DNA of 64,000 nt from Coenobita brevimanus (taxonomy: Eukaryota > Arthropoda > Malacostraca > Decapoda > Coenobitidae), in NCBI GenBank assembly GCA_032717465.1, contig CM064713.1, forward strand, positions 15,831,565-15,895,564. Reading direction: 5' to 3'. The notes under the pieces were generated by a model. That model did not search any database. It saw only the letters and a list, made by a program, of their open reading frames with translations, and was not told the DNA's origin. Of the stretch, positions 41,966 through 52,589 are shown piece by piece. The translations under genes and the position numbers were made by a program. The number at the start of each line of letters is the position of its first letter. Positions within the stretch are counted from its first letter, which is position 1.

Positions 41966-41968
<3 letters not shown>
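41857..41968 (+). mobile_element. SINE-like family C copy 4 (no 5S head)
   Basis: gcgtgtcaacaagtgg, ggcggagggttagtgcccc, cccgtaaaacaactaactct and ggtgtctgacta match 49573-49680 in order. Flanked by (TTA)n on both sides (41826-41853, 41969-41999); the right one is probably its tail. Lies in the putative intron, 60 bp after the donor. Confidence 0.75.
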
Positions 41969-41999
<31 letters not shown>

Positions 42000-42000
<1 letters not shown>

Positions 42001-42329
42001 CGTTAGTCGTTCTTCTTCGTTACAGCCTCGTTTCTTAGGCTATTTATTTTTATTTATGCTATTTCTTGGTATTCTTCATTACACTGTTCATTCACTTTAA
42101 CTCTTTCACTCCCTCATTCTTTCACTATTTTTATTACACATCTCAAGAGGATTTTTTTTGTTTTTTCATTTTCTTTTTTCTTGTTCTTCTCATCGTTCGT
42201 TGTCAAGGCCTCACGATCGTATTTCTCGGCCAGGTGTCTTGCAATTTACGTGCATTTACCTGGGCTTCGTGTCCCGTGTCGTCTGCCTCAGATTTTCGAT
42301 TTATAAGTGTAAAGATAAATTATAGCCCA
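42000..42329. other. T-rich sequence, no gene seen
   Basis: No recognised feature. Confidence 0.4.
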
Positions 42330-42339
42330 AAAAAGTCCC

Positions 42340-42500
42340 TGTGTCTATCTTTCTCTCTGTCTATGTAAATGTCTGTCTACCTCTCTATATGTCTGTCTGT
42401 CTGTCTGTTTACCTGTCTCTATCTATCTATCTGTTTCTATCTATCCATCTGTCTATCTTCCTGTCTAGGTCTGTGTCTATCTATCTGCCTATCTCCTGGT
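42340..42500. repeat. (TCTG)/(TATC) microsatellite
   Basis: Tetranucleotide mosaic with ctgtctatc phrases. Confidence 0.93.
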
Positions 42501-42787
42501 GAAGACACGTGTTATATGTGGCACGTGGTATATAGTACGGGGCGATTTCGATTCAGACGTGCCCTTTAGCCTGTTGGTTGTTATTCTTTTCATATGACTT
42601 ACAAATACAGACAGACTCATATATTTACATTAAAAAGAGAGAGCTTTAAAATTGTTATGTATTTGCTCTCAGATGCGGCTCTTGTTCCAGCTCTTCCTTA
42701 ACCCTTTCACTCCGCTTACCTCTTCTTGTCAGTCTCATCCAGGGCTTAGGAGAGTAATATCTAACTTTAGGGGGTTAGATTAAGGTC

Positions 42788-43478
42788 CTAAAAAACATCT
42801 TCACTTCCAAACATCTTAAAACACATCTTCACTTCCGAACATCCTTCCTAAAACACATCTTCACTTCCAAAATCTTAAAACACATCTTCACTTCCAAACA
42901 TCCTTCCTAAAAAACATCTTCACTTCCAAACATCCTTCCTAAAAAACATCTTCACTTCCAAACATCCTTCCTAAAAACGTATTCACTTCCACACATCCTT
43001 CCGAAAAACATCTTCACTTCCAAACATCCTTCCTAAAAACGTATTCACTTCCAAACATCCTTCCTGAAAAACATCTTCACTTCCAAACATCCTTCCTGAA
43101 AAACATCTTCACTTCCAAACATCCTCAAAAAAAATCTTCACTTCCAAACATCCTTCCTAAAACACATCTTCACTTCCAAACATCCTTCCTAAGACACATC
43201 TTCACTACCAAACATCCTTCCTAAATAACATCTTCACTTCCAAGCATCCCTCCTAGAAAAACATGTTCACTTCCAAACATCCTTCCTAGAAAACATCTTC
43301 ACTTCCAAACGTCCTTCCTTAAAAAACATCTTCATTTCCAAACATCGTAAAAAAACATCTTCTCTTCCAAACATCCTTCCTGGAAAACATCTTCACTTCC
43401 AAACATCCTAAAAAAATCTTCACTTCCAAACATCCTTCCTTAAAAGACATCGTCACTACCAAACATCCTTCCTAAACT
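42788..43478 (+). repeat. 31-bp minisatellite (about 22 copies)
   Basis: The unit is aaaaacatcttcacttccaa followed by acatccttcct. Some units are shortened by loss of ccttcct. Confidence 0.95.
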
Positions 43479-43501
43479 GAATTAAATCTAGAGACAGGAA
43501 G

Positions 43502-43506
<5 letters not shown>

Positions 43507-43552
<46 letters not shown>
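43507..43552. repeat. (CA)n microsatellite
   Basis: About 44 bp CA. A LINE family 2 3'-UTR scrap (ggcctttggttccttctt) follows at 43564. Confidence 0.96.
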
Positions 43553-43642
43553 CTTGGGGATAGGCCTTTGGTTCCTTCTTTACATTAAAAAGAAAAAAAA
43601 CAGGCTAATGGTTGTAATATCCCGTCACTGTCCCTTATTGGC

Positions 43643-43647
<5 letters not shown>

Positions 43648-43692
<45 letters not shown>
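43648..43692. repeat. (TC)n microsatellite
   Basis: About 45 bp TC. Confidence 0.97.
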
Positions 43693-43828
43693 AGCCCGAG
43701 GACGTCTTATATTAACGAAGACTAAATTTGACTCCACCCGTACGAGAAGAGTCACCTAAGTTACGTAAAAGTACGGAACAGTAGCAGAAACACGGCGCAT
43801 AGTAGGCCACCATAATGACAGTGTGGGT

Positions 43829-43985
43829 GTTCCGTAAGCTTTCTGGTGCTACGTGAGCTTTCTGGTGTTCCGTAAGCTTTCTGGTGTTCCGTAAGCTTTG
43901 TAGTGTTCCGTAAGCTTTGTAGTGTTCCGTAAGCTTTCTGGTGCTCCGTAAGTTTTCCGGTGTTCCATTAGCTTTCTGGTGGTCA
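43829..43985 (+). repeat. 19-bp minisatellite (about 8 copies)
   Basis: The unit is gttccgtaagctttctggt, with variants tttgtagt and gctacgtgagc. Confidence 0.94.
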
Positions 43986-44003
43986 CGTAATTTTTTTCCC
44001 TGG

Positions 44004-44055
44004 ACGCAAAATAAATCGCTTAGGAAGAACTGTTACGGTCTCTACGCCAATGAGA
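44004..44055 (-). mobile_element. MITE family A terminus (fragment)
   Basis: caaaataaatcgcttaggaa, gaactgttacggtctctac, gccaatgagaatat. The same variant end (ctgttacggt) is at 46391-46425. Confidence 0.65.
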
Positions 44056-44079
44056 ATATTTATGCGTGTTTTCCGGGTA

Positions 44080-44655
44080 TACAACGTTCCTCAGCTACTT
44101 CCCTGTTCGTCAAAATTATACAAACGTTCCTCAGCTCCTTCCTTGTTCCACGAAATTATACAAACGTTCCTGAGCAACTTCCCTGTTCCGTGAAATTATA
44201 CAAACGTTCCTCAGCTCCTTCCCTGTTCCACAAAATCATACTAACGTTCCTGAGCAACTTCCCTGTTCCGTGAAATTATACAAACGTTCCTCAGCTCCTT
44301 CCCTGTTCCACAAAATTATACAAACGTTCCTGAGCAACTTCCCTGTTCCGTGAAATTATACAAACGTTCCTCAGCTCCTTCCCTGTTCCACAAAATCATA
44401 CTAACGTTCCTCTCCTACTTCCCTGTTCCTTGGAATTACACAAACGTTCCTCAGCTACTTCCCTGTCCCCTGAAATTATACAAACGTTCCTCACCAACTT
44501 CCCTGTCTATACAAACGTTCCTCTCCTACTTCCCTGTTCCGTGAAATTATACAAACGTTCCATTCCTTCTTCCCTGTTCCTCAAAATTATACAAACGTTC
44601 CTCACCAACTTCCCTGTCCTTACAAACGTTTCCCTAGCCACTTCACTGTTCCACG
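44080..44655 (+). repeat. 40-bp minisatellite (about 14 copies)
   Basis: The unit is caaacgttcctcagctcctt then ccctgttccacaaaattata. Odd and even units alternate (tcagctcc / tgagcaac) through 44120-44400, an 80-bp higher-order period. Open frames are artefacts. Confidence 0.95.
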
Positions 44656-44784
44656 AGAGGAGGATGGTGGGCTGCATACTTGAGGGGGGCAAATTAAGCC
44701 TTCAGTCCACGGGGTTCAAGGTTCATTTTAGCCTGGGATCATAAAACAAAAAATCACGTGTTTATTTCCCTTTATTCGCGTGCC

Positions 44785-45010
44785 AGAGACGATTTTATTC
44801 AACGTGATGTCTATGGATTGTTCACCTTAACTTGGCCCAGATTTTCGTCCTTTTGCAGCTTATTTCACGTAGCTCGGTGGTAGAATAGTGATATGGCTCT
44901 ATAATCCTGCCCATAGCACTTCTTCGTGACTAGCATCGTACTCATTGTGTTCATCTCTTGTTACTGCTGAGAATTCAAGCTGGAGAGATGGCGATTTTTA
45001 GGCCGAGAGA
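44785..45010 (+). mobile_element. SINE-like family B copy 2 (with family E end upstream)
   Basis: gagacgattttattcaacg at 44786, then the full family B body 44834-45008: ggcccagattttcgtccttt, A-box-like tagctcggtgg (44870-44880), core cacttcttcgtgactagcat, and right end ttaggcc. Confidence 0.65.
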
Positions 45011-45030
45011 GAGAGAGAGAGAGAGAGAGA
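45004..45030. repeat. (GA)n microsatellite
   Basis: Short GA run. Confidence 0.9.
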
Positions 45031-45194
45031 GGCGGGGGGGGGGTGGATGGGTAGGGTGGAGAGTAAGAGAGAGTGGGGGTCGTTACGTAGTAGGGGACAT
45101 AAAACCCCTTGAGGGCCTTTGGGTGGAGGCTGCCCCACACTGCACGCTTGGTCAGGTGTTTGATGAATTGGATGGTTGGGTATTGTAGGTGTCG

Positions 45195-45535
45195 TAGTGG
45201 TGGTAGTAGTAGTAGTAGTAGCAGTTTTAGTAGTAGTACTTGTTGTTTTAGTAGTAGTAGTAGTAATTGTAATAGTAGTGGTTGTTGTTATGGTAGTAGT
45301 AGAAATAGTAGTAGTTGTAGTAGTAATTGTGATAGTAGTAGTTGTTGTTGTAGTAGTAGTAATAATAGTTGTTGTTGTGGTAGTAGTAGTAATAGTAGTA
45401 GTTGTTGTAGTAGTAATAGTAATAGTAGTAGTTGTTGTAGTAATAGTAATAGTAGTAGTTGTTGTAGTAATAATAATAATAATAATAATAATAATAGGAG
45501 GAGGAGAAAATAATAATAATAATAGGAAGAGGAGG
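45195..45535. repeat. (TAG)/(TTG)/(AAT) trinucleotide tract
   Basis: A triplet mosaic, S/C-, V- or Y-rich in its frames; not a gene. Irregular tagtagtagttgttg modules repeat at about 25-50 bp. Confidence 0.95.
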
Positions 45536-45577
45536 AAACAAATAATGGTTTTAGACTACCGCATTCCACTAGGCTTG

Positions 45578-45650
45578 GGAGGTTCCGTAACACGTTTTCC
45601 TTTGCTATTTATTTTCTTTATTACACCTCAATATCCTGAGTAAATATTAA
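45578..45650 (-). mobile_element. MITE family A terminus (fragment)
   Basis: ggttccgtaacacgttttcc, tttgctatttattttcttta, ttacacctc. Confidence 0.6.
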
Positions 45651-45679
45651 AATTATAAAACACAGAACTGAAAAGGATG

Positions 45680-46118
45680 CCGTCATCACCACCATCATCA
45701 CCATTATCATCAGCATCATCAGCATCACCATCATCATCTTCACCATCATCACCATCATCATCTTCACCATCATCACCATCATCATCTTCACCATCATCAT
45801 CATCGTCATTATCATCACTGTCATTACCATTATCATCATCACCATCACCATCATCATCATCGCCATTATCACCATCATCAGCATCACCATCATCATCATC
45901 GCCATTATCATCATCATCGTCATCACCATTATCATCATCACCATTATCATCATCATCACCATTATCATCATCATCATCACTGTCATCATCATCATCATCA
46001 TCATCACTGTCATCGTCATCACCACCACCATCATCATCATCATCGCCACCATCGCCATTATCATCACCATCATCACCACCATCATCACCACCATCATTAT
46101 CATTATCATTATCACACC
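45680..46118. repeat. (CAT)/(CAC) trinucleotide tract
   Basis: About 440 bp of imperfect ATC/ACC triplets. Confidence 0.96.
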
Positions 46119-46184
46119 ATGACCTCTTTCTTTCACCACTTTAGGAATGGGTAAAATCCGAAAAATAGAAAAGAGGAATACTTA

Positions 46185-46284
46185 ATACTTTTCGTAGCAC
46201 TTCTTCGTGACTAGCATCACTTCATCGTTAAAATCTTGCTACAGCTCAGCATTCAAGATGGATGGATGTCAATTTTAGGCCAAG
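46185..46284 (+). mobile_element. SINE-like family B copy 3 (5'-truncated)
   Basis: Core cacttcttcgtgactagcat, then gctacagctcagcattcaag and ttttaggccaag. Confidence 0.65.
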
Positions 46285-46387
46285 TCAAAAAGGGGAATAT
46301 CTGCAGCGTAACCAGTGGGCCAGACACTCACTCACTCGCCCTTCCATCCCACGGAATCCTGAATCTACCCCACGTAATTTTTTTCAT

Positions 46388-46430
46388 AAGACGGGGAATA
46401 AATCGCTTAGGAAAAACTGTTACGGTGATG
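46388..46430 (-). mobile_element. MITE family A terminus (fragment)
   Basis: gggaataaatcgcttaggaa, aaactgttacgg. Confidence 0.6.
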
Positions 46431-46530
46431 ACGTAGGTGTGGCGTGTCCGGAAAGGAGTATCGTAATTGTTTATATGTACGTTTCCCCCTAGAGGCCCAG
46501 CCGTCCATGAGAGAGTTGTTATATTGCTCC

Positions 46531-46874
<344 letters not shown>

Positions 46875-46982
46875 TTGGTAATATAATATTGGTGTTACTC
46901 TATAATACTCCTTTTACGATAACTTGCTCTATAATCGCTATCCTCAGTCTATAATCTCAACGGTAATATTGAAGGCTCACTT

Positions 46983-47062
46983 GAATATGGTGCTAGTCAC
47001 GAAGAAGTGCTATGGAGGGGATGTAGAGCCGTATTACTCTTTCTACTACTGGGTACATCATC
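46983..47062 (-). mobile_element. SINE-like family B copy 4
   Basis: Plus-strand tgctagtcacgaagaagtgc, then ggatgtagagccgta, is the reverse of the core plus tacggctctacatcc. Confidence 0.65.
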
Positions 47063-47096
47063 ACTTCCACCTGTAGCAGTCAATTAGGAGTAGAAA

Positions 47097-47372
47097 AGTA
47101 CAATATATTACAAGTACAATACATTACTAGTACAATACGTCACTAGTACAATACGTCACTAGTACAATACATCACTAGTACAATATATTACAAGTACAAT
47201 ACATTACCAGTACAATACGTCACTAGTACAATACATCACTAGTACAATATATTACAAGTACAATACGTTACTAGTACAATACGTCACTAGTACAATACAT
47301 CACTAGTACAATACATCACTAGTACAATATATTACTAGTACAATACGTTACTAGTACAATAGTAGAATATAT
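47097..47372 (+). repeat. 16-bp minisatellite (about 17 copies)
   Basis: The unit agtacaatacatcact, with acgtcact, atattaca and acattact variants, sits on a strict 16-bp spacing. Confidence 0.95.
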
Positions 47373-47392
47373 TGCTAGTCAGACCAGTTACT

Positions 47393-47985
47393 ACAGTGAG
47401 TGGATCGTAAATTATTCTTAGTTGCGATAGGAATGGATCGTAAATTAATTCAGAGTTACGATAGGAAAATGGATCGTAATTTAAGCTACGATAGGGAACG
47501 GATCATAAATTTATTCTTAGTTACGATAGGGAACGGATCGTAAATTTATTCTAAGTTACGATAGGGAATGGATCGTAAATTTATTCTTAGTTACGATAGA
47601 GATGGATCGTAAATTTATTCTTAGTTACGATAGGAATGGATCGTAAAATAATTCAAAGTTACGATAGGGAATGGGATCGTAAAATTATTCTTAGTTACGA
47701 TAGGAATGGATCGTTAATTTATTCCTAGTTACGATAGGGATGGATCGTAATTCAAAGTTACGATAGGGAAAGGTTCGTAAATTTATTCTTAGTTACGATA
47801 GGAATGGATCGTAGTTCAGTTACGATAGGGAATGGATCGTAAATTTATCCTAAGTTACGATAGGAATAGATCGTAGTTCAAAGTTACGATGGGAAATGGA
47901 TCGTAAATTAATTCAAAGTTACGTTAGGGAATGGGATCGTAAATTTATTCTTAGTTACGATAGGGAATGGGATCGTAAGACCTTT
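47393..47985 (+). repeat. 33-37-bp minisatellite (about 17 copies)
   Basis: The unit is ttacgatagggaatggatcg then taaatttattcttag; copies vary in the a/t spacer. Confidence 0.94.
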
Positions 47986-48069
47986 TGAGCCTCGTGGTAT
48001 ACCAAGCCTGCTTCCACACCCACCATCGCACAGGGAAAAGTACACACAGTTGTTCCCGAGGTGTACAGG

Positions 48070-48105
<36 letters not shown>

Positions 48106-48139
48106 GCGTAGTGTGACAATGAACCGCTCAGTTTAATCC

Positions 48140-48378
48140 GTAATTTGCGTAGGATTGCCGTGATTTGCGTAGGATTACCATGATTTGCGTAGGATTGCCG
48201 TGATTTGCGTAGGATTACCGTGATTTGCGTAGGATTGCCGTGATTTGCGTAGGATTACTATGATTTGCGTAGGATTACTGTGATTTGCGTAGGATTACTA
48301 TGATTTGCGTAGGATTGCCATGATTTGCGTAGGATTACCGTGATTTGCGTAGGATTATCATGATTTGCGTAGGATTCC
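48140..48378 (+). repeat. 20-bp minisatellite (12 copies)
   Basis: The unit gatttgcgtaggattaccat varies only in the last four bases (gccg, acca, acta, actg). Confidence 0.95.
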
Positions 48379-48435
48379 ATGTGTCAGTTATCTCGTGTGT
48401 GTGTGTGTGTGTGTGGCATTATGGTGTCTTGGTGT

Positions 48436-48785
48436 CGTATTCTCGTCGGGTAAGGAAGCTCCCTAACACCTCTTCCTTAGCGATTTATTCTTGGATATGG
48501 CTGTTTAGTATCCTTTAGTACGTTATCTATGGAGTGAAGAGGTATATAAGAGAGGGGGTTGTGCGCTGGGAGCAGGGCAGCGATATAGCGGGGGACAAGG
48601 CGACATGGAGGCGTTTTGTTTGTGGCCACCCTTACGGGATTACGGCGTCTGGCAATAGATGGATAGAGAGACGTTATCTTTGTTGAGCATGGCGATATTA
48701 GAATGATTTAAGTAACACAAGGATAGTAAGGTGTAGGATGCAAAACAAATCGCTTATGACAAGGTGTTAAGGAGAGACTGGCGGC
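48436..48785 (+). mobile_element. Fold-back MITE family A, copy 7, split by a SINE
   Basis: Left part 48436-48528 (cgtattctcgtcgggtaagg, ctccctaacacctcttcctt, agcgatttattctt) and right part 48671-48780 (gagcatggcgatattagaat, acaaatcgcttatgacaagg, tgttaagg) join into one element once the nested insertion is removed. Confidence 0.85.
48529..48670 (+). mobile_element. SINE-like family C copy 5, nested in MITE copy 7
   Basis: A 142-bp insertion flanked by a perfect 9-bp duplication acgttatct (48520-48528, 48671-48679). It carries the family C tail gacatggaggcgttttgttt, gtggccacccttacgggatt, acggcgtctggcaatagatg. The duplication shows transposition of this unit into the MITE. Confidence 0.85.
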
Positions 48786-49500
48786 CTTGGTGCTGTGATG
48801 TATTGTGCTATGGGTAATTTAAGGTGATGTGCTGTACTGTTAGGTGTGCTGCGTGTGCTGTGTTAGCATTAAATAACATAGGACTCTTATTATTATTATT
48901 ATTATTATTATTAACCCATTCAATAGTAACGTCTCTTCCTCGGTTATTATCACCTCCCCCAGACAGTATTATTCAGCACAAGGGAGACGGCAAACTGATA
49001 ATGTCAGACATAGCTGTAATTATCCCCTTATCTACTAGAGAAGTGCTGAAAGGGAGCTTACATGTGGTGGTGATGTTCATCCTGGGTGAAGCAGGTGTGG
49101 CATCTACATAGGAACCAAACCTCCTCACATTTCCCAACACTTCTCCAACAGCAGAACCCTGGTCCAATCCTGTTGAGGCACTGTCTGCCACAAGGGGTTG
49201 CTGGATCCCTACACTGTTTATGTACTGTATTGTACCTGTAGGATGGCTCCACAGAAGCAGTTGCTTACCTGTGGTTGACAAGTCTACTCAGCCAGACTGA
49301 CCAGGGTTAAGCAACAACAGCAACAATTAGAGATCCATACCAGGTGGAATAATATTATCCGGAAGTAGAAGGAATGCAAAATCTGTCAGTGGTTTGAAAG
49401 GGTTAAGCATAATTGCAAGTATTTCATTAAAGTACCAGTAGAACTGTGGTTAGTGTGTAATAATAGTGATAGATTACTGGTAGTGCCAGGATTTTATTGA
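48786..49500. other. Single-copy-looking sequence with one balanced frame
   Basis: A (TTA)n run at 48886-48913. A minus-strand frame (48973-49281, 102 codons) has ordinary amino-acid composition, unlike the simple-sequence frames elsewhere, but has no recognised domain. A donor-like cag|gtaagc lies inside it on the same strand. Not called as a gene. Confidence 0.35.
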
Positions 49501-49511
49501 CGTTAGTAACG

Positions 49512-49690
49512 TTGGGTCTGGTTAGTACTTGGATGGGTGACCGCCTGGGAACACCAGATGCTGTTGGGATCCCTACGTGTCAAGTGGGGTTGGTGGAGGA
49601 TTAGTGCCCCTCCCTGTAAAACAATTAACTCTAAGCCCTTGGCCACCCCGTTTGGGATACATGGCGTCTGGCAATGAATGAATGAATTAT
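49512..49690 (+). mobile_element. 5S rRNA-derived SINE (family C full tail)
   Basis: 49512-49567 matches the 3' half of 5S rRNA, including the internal promoter C box GGATGGGTGACCGCCTGGGA (49531-49550) and gttagtactt before it. The body follows (gtcaagtggggttgg, ggattagtgcccctccctgt, aaaacaattaactct), then the tail ggccaccccgtttgggatac, atggcgtctggcaa, GAAT repeats and (TTA)n. The 5' half of 5S (A box and intermediate element) is absent, so the copy is 5'-truncated. Known 5S-headed SINEs are SINE3-type. Confidence 0.85.
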
Positions 49691-49711
49691 TATTATTATT
49701 ATTACTCGCAT

Positions 49712-50000
49712 AAAGGTAGCCGAAGATGTCAAAAATGCTATTACGGTAATTTCAATGCCCACAAAGAAAGTGATCCGCCTAAAGGTCGCCGAAGCCGCTC
49801 AGTGTCAAAAGGCCAGAAATGAGTCATAACTCGGCAACGGTGGCCCGATTGGACTGGAAATTGTTTTATTCTTCAGGTTGGAGCATTTTAGCGATACCTT
49901 GCTCTGACAAAAATTGTGCTACAGTGCGCCGTTTTCGCTGGTATAGTAACAAATGGACACACCAACAAACATACGGAAAACGAATCATTATAAAATAGAT
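49712..50000 (+). mobile_element. Unclassified retroposon-like segment
   Basis: About 290 bp with gggcataactcggcaa-like and tggacacaccaacaaacata phrases, bounded by (TTA)n on both sides (49688-49703, 50000-50039). The ttaaag/aacaaacatacgg style recalls retroposon 3' ends, but no second copy exists in the window. Weak call. Confidence 0.35.
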
Positions 50001-50105
50001 TATTATTATTATTATTATTATTATTGTTATTATTATTAAGTATCGCTCCCTTCCGATTATTTTGTTTTAATGAACTTTTTGGACCTGAAGGGTTAAGTAC
50101 AAAGC

Positions 50106-50106
<1 letters not shown>

Positions 50107-50150
<44 letters not shown>

Positions 50151-50178
50151 ACTGAACTGATGTCCTTCCTCAGTATGA

Positions 50179-50224
<46 letters not shown>
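50107..50224. repeat. (GA)n and (TG)n microsatellites
   Basis: About 40 bp GA and about 44 bp TG. Confidence 0.96.
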
Positions 50225-50227
<3 letters not shown>

Positions 50228-50535
50228 ACTGTTGTTATTGCTCCCAAGCTTATGTGGACGGCAACCCAGTGGACTGCAGGCTGAATTAAGTTACCCTTCA
50301 GCATCCCGTTTTTCTGTTTTGTGGGGATACTAATGCATTTTTGTGTTGAGGGACATTTTTAGGTGAACAGTCCCTCCTCCCGTTATATCAGTGCCACCAC
50401 GCGAAGGCCCCGTCCCTAGCGTGGTGTGTGGAGTGTGTTTTTGTGCGATTTATTTCTGTCCCTGATCTACACAGCGTGACGTCATTTCCTTTGTTGATGT
50501 GATGGAGTATTGGCTGTGGATTTGAATTACTGTTT
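50225..50535. other. No gene seen
   Basis: Unremarkable sequence. Confidence 0.4.
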
Positions 50536-50537
50536 GT

Positions 50538-50539
<2 letters not shown>

Positions 50540-50589
<50 letters not shown>

Positions 50590-50835
50590 TCTTTATCCCC
50601 TCGACATGTGGTAGACAGATACACATACATACATGCATACATACATACATACATACATACATACATGCATACATACATACATACATGCGTACAGGCAGAA
50701 ATATTGACAGACAAGCAGACAGACAAATAGACAGCCAGACAGACAGACAAACAGATAGAAATTTAAAAAGACAGACACAGACAGACAGACATATATACAG
50801 TTAGACAGACAGATAGCAGCAGACAGACAGACAGA
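50540..50835. repeat. (GA)n, (CATA)n and (CAGA)n microsatellites
   Basis: Consecutive dinucleotide and tetranucleotide blocks. Confidence 0.95.
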
Positions 50836-50869
50836 GACTTTAGTACAATGAATAATAAAATAGAACGTG

Positions 50870-51200
50870 TGTGGTGTGGTGCGTGGTGAGTGTGGTGAGT
50901 AGTGAGTGTGGTGGTGTGGTGAATGTGGTGGCAGGTGTGTGAGGTCCCAGGCGATAAGCAAGGAGCCTCACAGTGCCACGTGACCACCACCACCACCACC
51001 ACACTCAACCACCACTACCACCACCACCACCACACTCAACCATTACTACCACCACCACCACCACGCTCAACCACCACTACCACCACCACCACACTCAACC
51101 ACCACTACCACCACCACCACCACCACCACCACACTCAACCCACTACCACCACCACCACCACACTCAACCACCACCACCACCACACGCAACCACACAGCTA
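50870..51200. repeat. GGTG then (CCA)n with cactcaacc islands
   Basis: Triplet CCA/CTA runs separated by cactcaacc about seven times; a compound minisatellite with variable CCA number. Confidence 0.94.
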
Positions 51201-51240
51201 GGAAATATGGCACGAATACATGAAATTTGGGTTGATGAAT

Positions 51241-51243
<3 letters not shown>

Positions 51244-51316
<73 letters not shown>
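51244..51316. repeat. (CT)n microsatellite
   Basis: About 73 bp uninterrupted CT. Confidence 0.98.
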
Positions 51317-51318
<2 letters not shown>

Positions 51319-51339
51319 CGAGTTATACCAAGAGCAAAC

Positions 51340-51478
51340 AGTAGCTTATGATACTAGTCACGAGGAAGTGCTACGGGAAGGATGTAGAGCCGTAGTAGTG
51401 TCTTTACCACGGAGCTACGAATAATAAGCTGTAAAGGGACGATAATCTAGGCCAAGGTAGCGTGAAAAGAGTATAGGC
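51340..51478 (-). mobile_element. SINE-like family B copy 5
   Basis: On the minus strand: ttggcctagattatcgtccc, agcttatt, cgtagctccgtggtaaagac, tacggctctacatcc, then gcacttcctcgtgactagta. Full left part, right end diverged. Confidence 0.65.
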
Positions 51479-51779
51479 GATTTGCACGGGAGGTCGTAGT
51501 AACAAGGATTGGGATGATAGACAATTAGGTGGCATTGACTGGTAATTATTGATGTGTGGGTTATTATGGACTGTAATTGAATTGGCTGGTTAACTTAGAG
51601 AGGCTGTTATGGTAGGGTCGTTTAGGTTGACTTGTAATTGGGTTGTTTGGGAAGGGAGATGGGTAGTTGATGTGGTGATTAGGTTGATGCTGAATGATCA
51701 GAAGATGGGTAATTACAGTGATATTTAATTGCAGTAGATGTGAGGAGATTGATCTATGCAGTTGAGATGTTGCAGTGTC
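51479..51779. other. No gene seen
   Basis: Single-copy-looking; rich in ggttgattaggt phrases. Confidence 0.4.
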
Positions 51780-52170
51780 AATGATTGTGAGGTGAGTAGG
51801 TTGTGAATTAGGTGATTGTACGGAGTGGGTAGGGTTAAACAAGCTCCCTAACACCTTTTCCTAAGTGATTTATTTTACTTTTTACACCTCAATGATTGTG
51901 AAGTGAGTAGGTTGTGAATTAGGTGATTGTATAGTTTGGGTAGGGTTAAAGAAGCTCCCTAACACCTTTCCATAAGTGATTTATTTTACATATTACACCT
52001 CAGTGATTGTGAAGTGAGTAGGTTAGAAGTCGGTGATTGTACAGAGTAGGTAGGGTTAAACAAGCTCCGTAACACCTTTTCCTAAGTGATTTATTTTACT
52101 TATTACACCTCAGTGATTATGAAGTGAGTAGGTTGTGAATTAGGTGATTGTATAGAGTGGGTAGGGTTAA
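51780..52170 (+). repeat. 111-bp tandem repeat containing a MITE terminus plus flank
   Basis: Units start at 51780, 51891, 52002 and 52112 (spacing 111, 111, 110). Each has flank (aatgattgtgaagtgagtag, gttgtgaattaggtgattgt, gggtagggttaaa) and the MITE family A terminus (ctccctaacaccttttccta, agtgatttattttact, ttacacct). The last unit runs into a complete MITE. Confidence 0.92.
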
Positions 52171-52353
52171 AGAGGCTACCTAACACCTTTTCCTAAGCGA
52201 TTTATTTTGTTACACCTTACTGCCCCCTTCTGTGTTCCAAAAACCCCTCTAATATCACCATACACTGCATAACGTACATGTCAGCCAGCCGTATCTAAAA
52301 ATAAATCGGTAAGGAAGAGGTGTTAGGGAGCTTCCATAACCGAGGGGAATGCG
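52171..52353 (-). mobile_element. Fold-back MITE family A, copy 8
   Basis: taacaccttttcctaagcga through accatacactgcataacgta to aataaatcggtaaggaagag, gtgttagggagcttccataa, ccgaggggaatgcgag. Confidence 0.83.
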
Positions 52354-52438
52354 AGATTTGGTTAGGTTGGGTTAGTGAGAAATAAGTAATGATCGTCGTG
52401 GGAATGGAAGGGTTAAGGCGCCTTGCTGAAATGGTTTG

Positions 52439-52442
<4 letters not shown>

Positions 52443-52500
<58 letters not shown>
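52443..52500. repeat. (GA)n microsatellite
   Basis: About 58 bp uninterrupted GA. Confidence 0.98.
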
Positions 52501-52504
<4 letters not shown>

Positions 52505-52589
52505 CACTGAGTTAATATCCGTGGGAGTTTTAATTTAGTCTCCCTTAATTAAAGACAGTCACACACAACCGCCATCTTATCTCCTCTTC

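Noticed and set aside
43941..44744. Plus-strand YTNVP/KRSSAPSLF proteins
   Set aside because: They derive from the 40-bp minisatellite.
49512..49567. Functional 5S rRNA gene
   Set aside because: Only the 3' half is present and it continues into a SINE body with a (TTA)n tail; the A box and intermediate element are missing.
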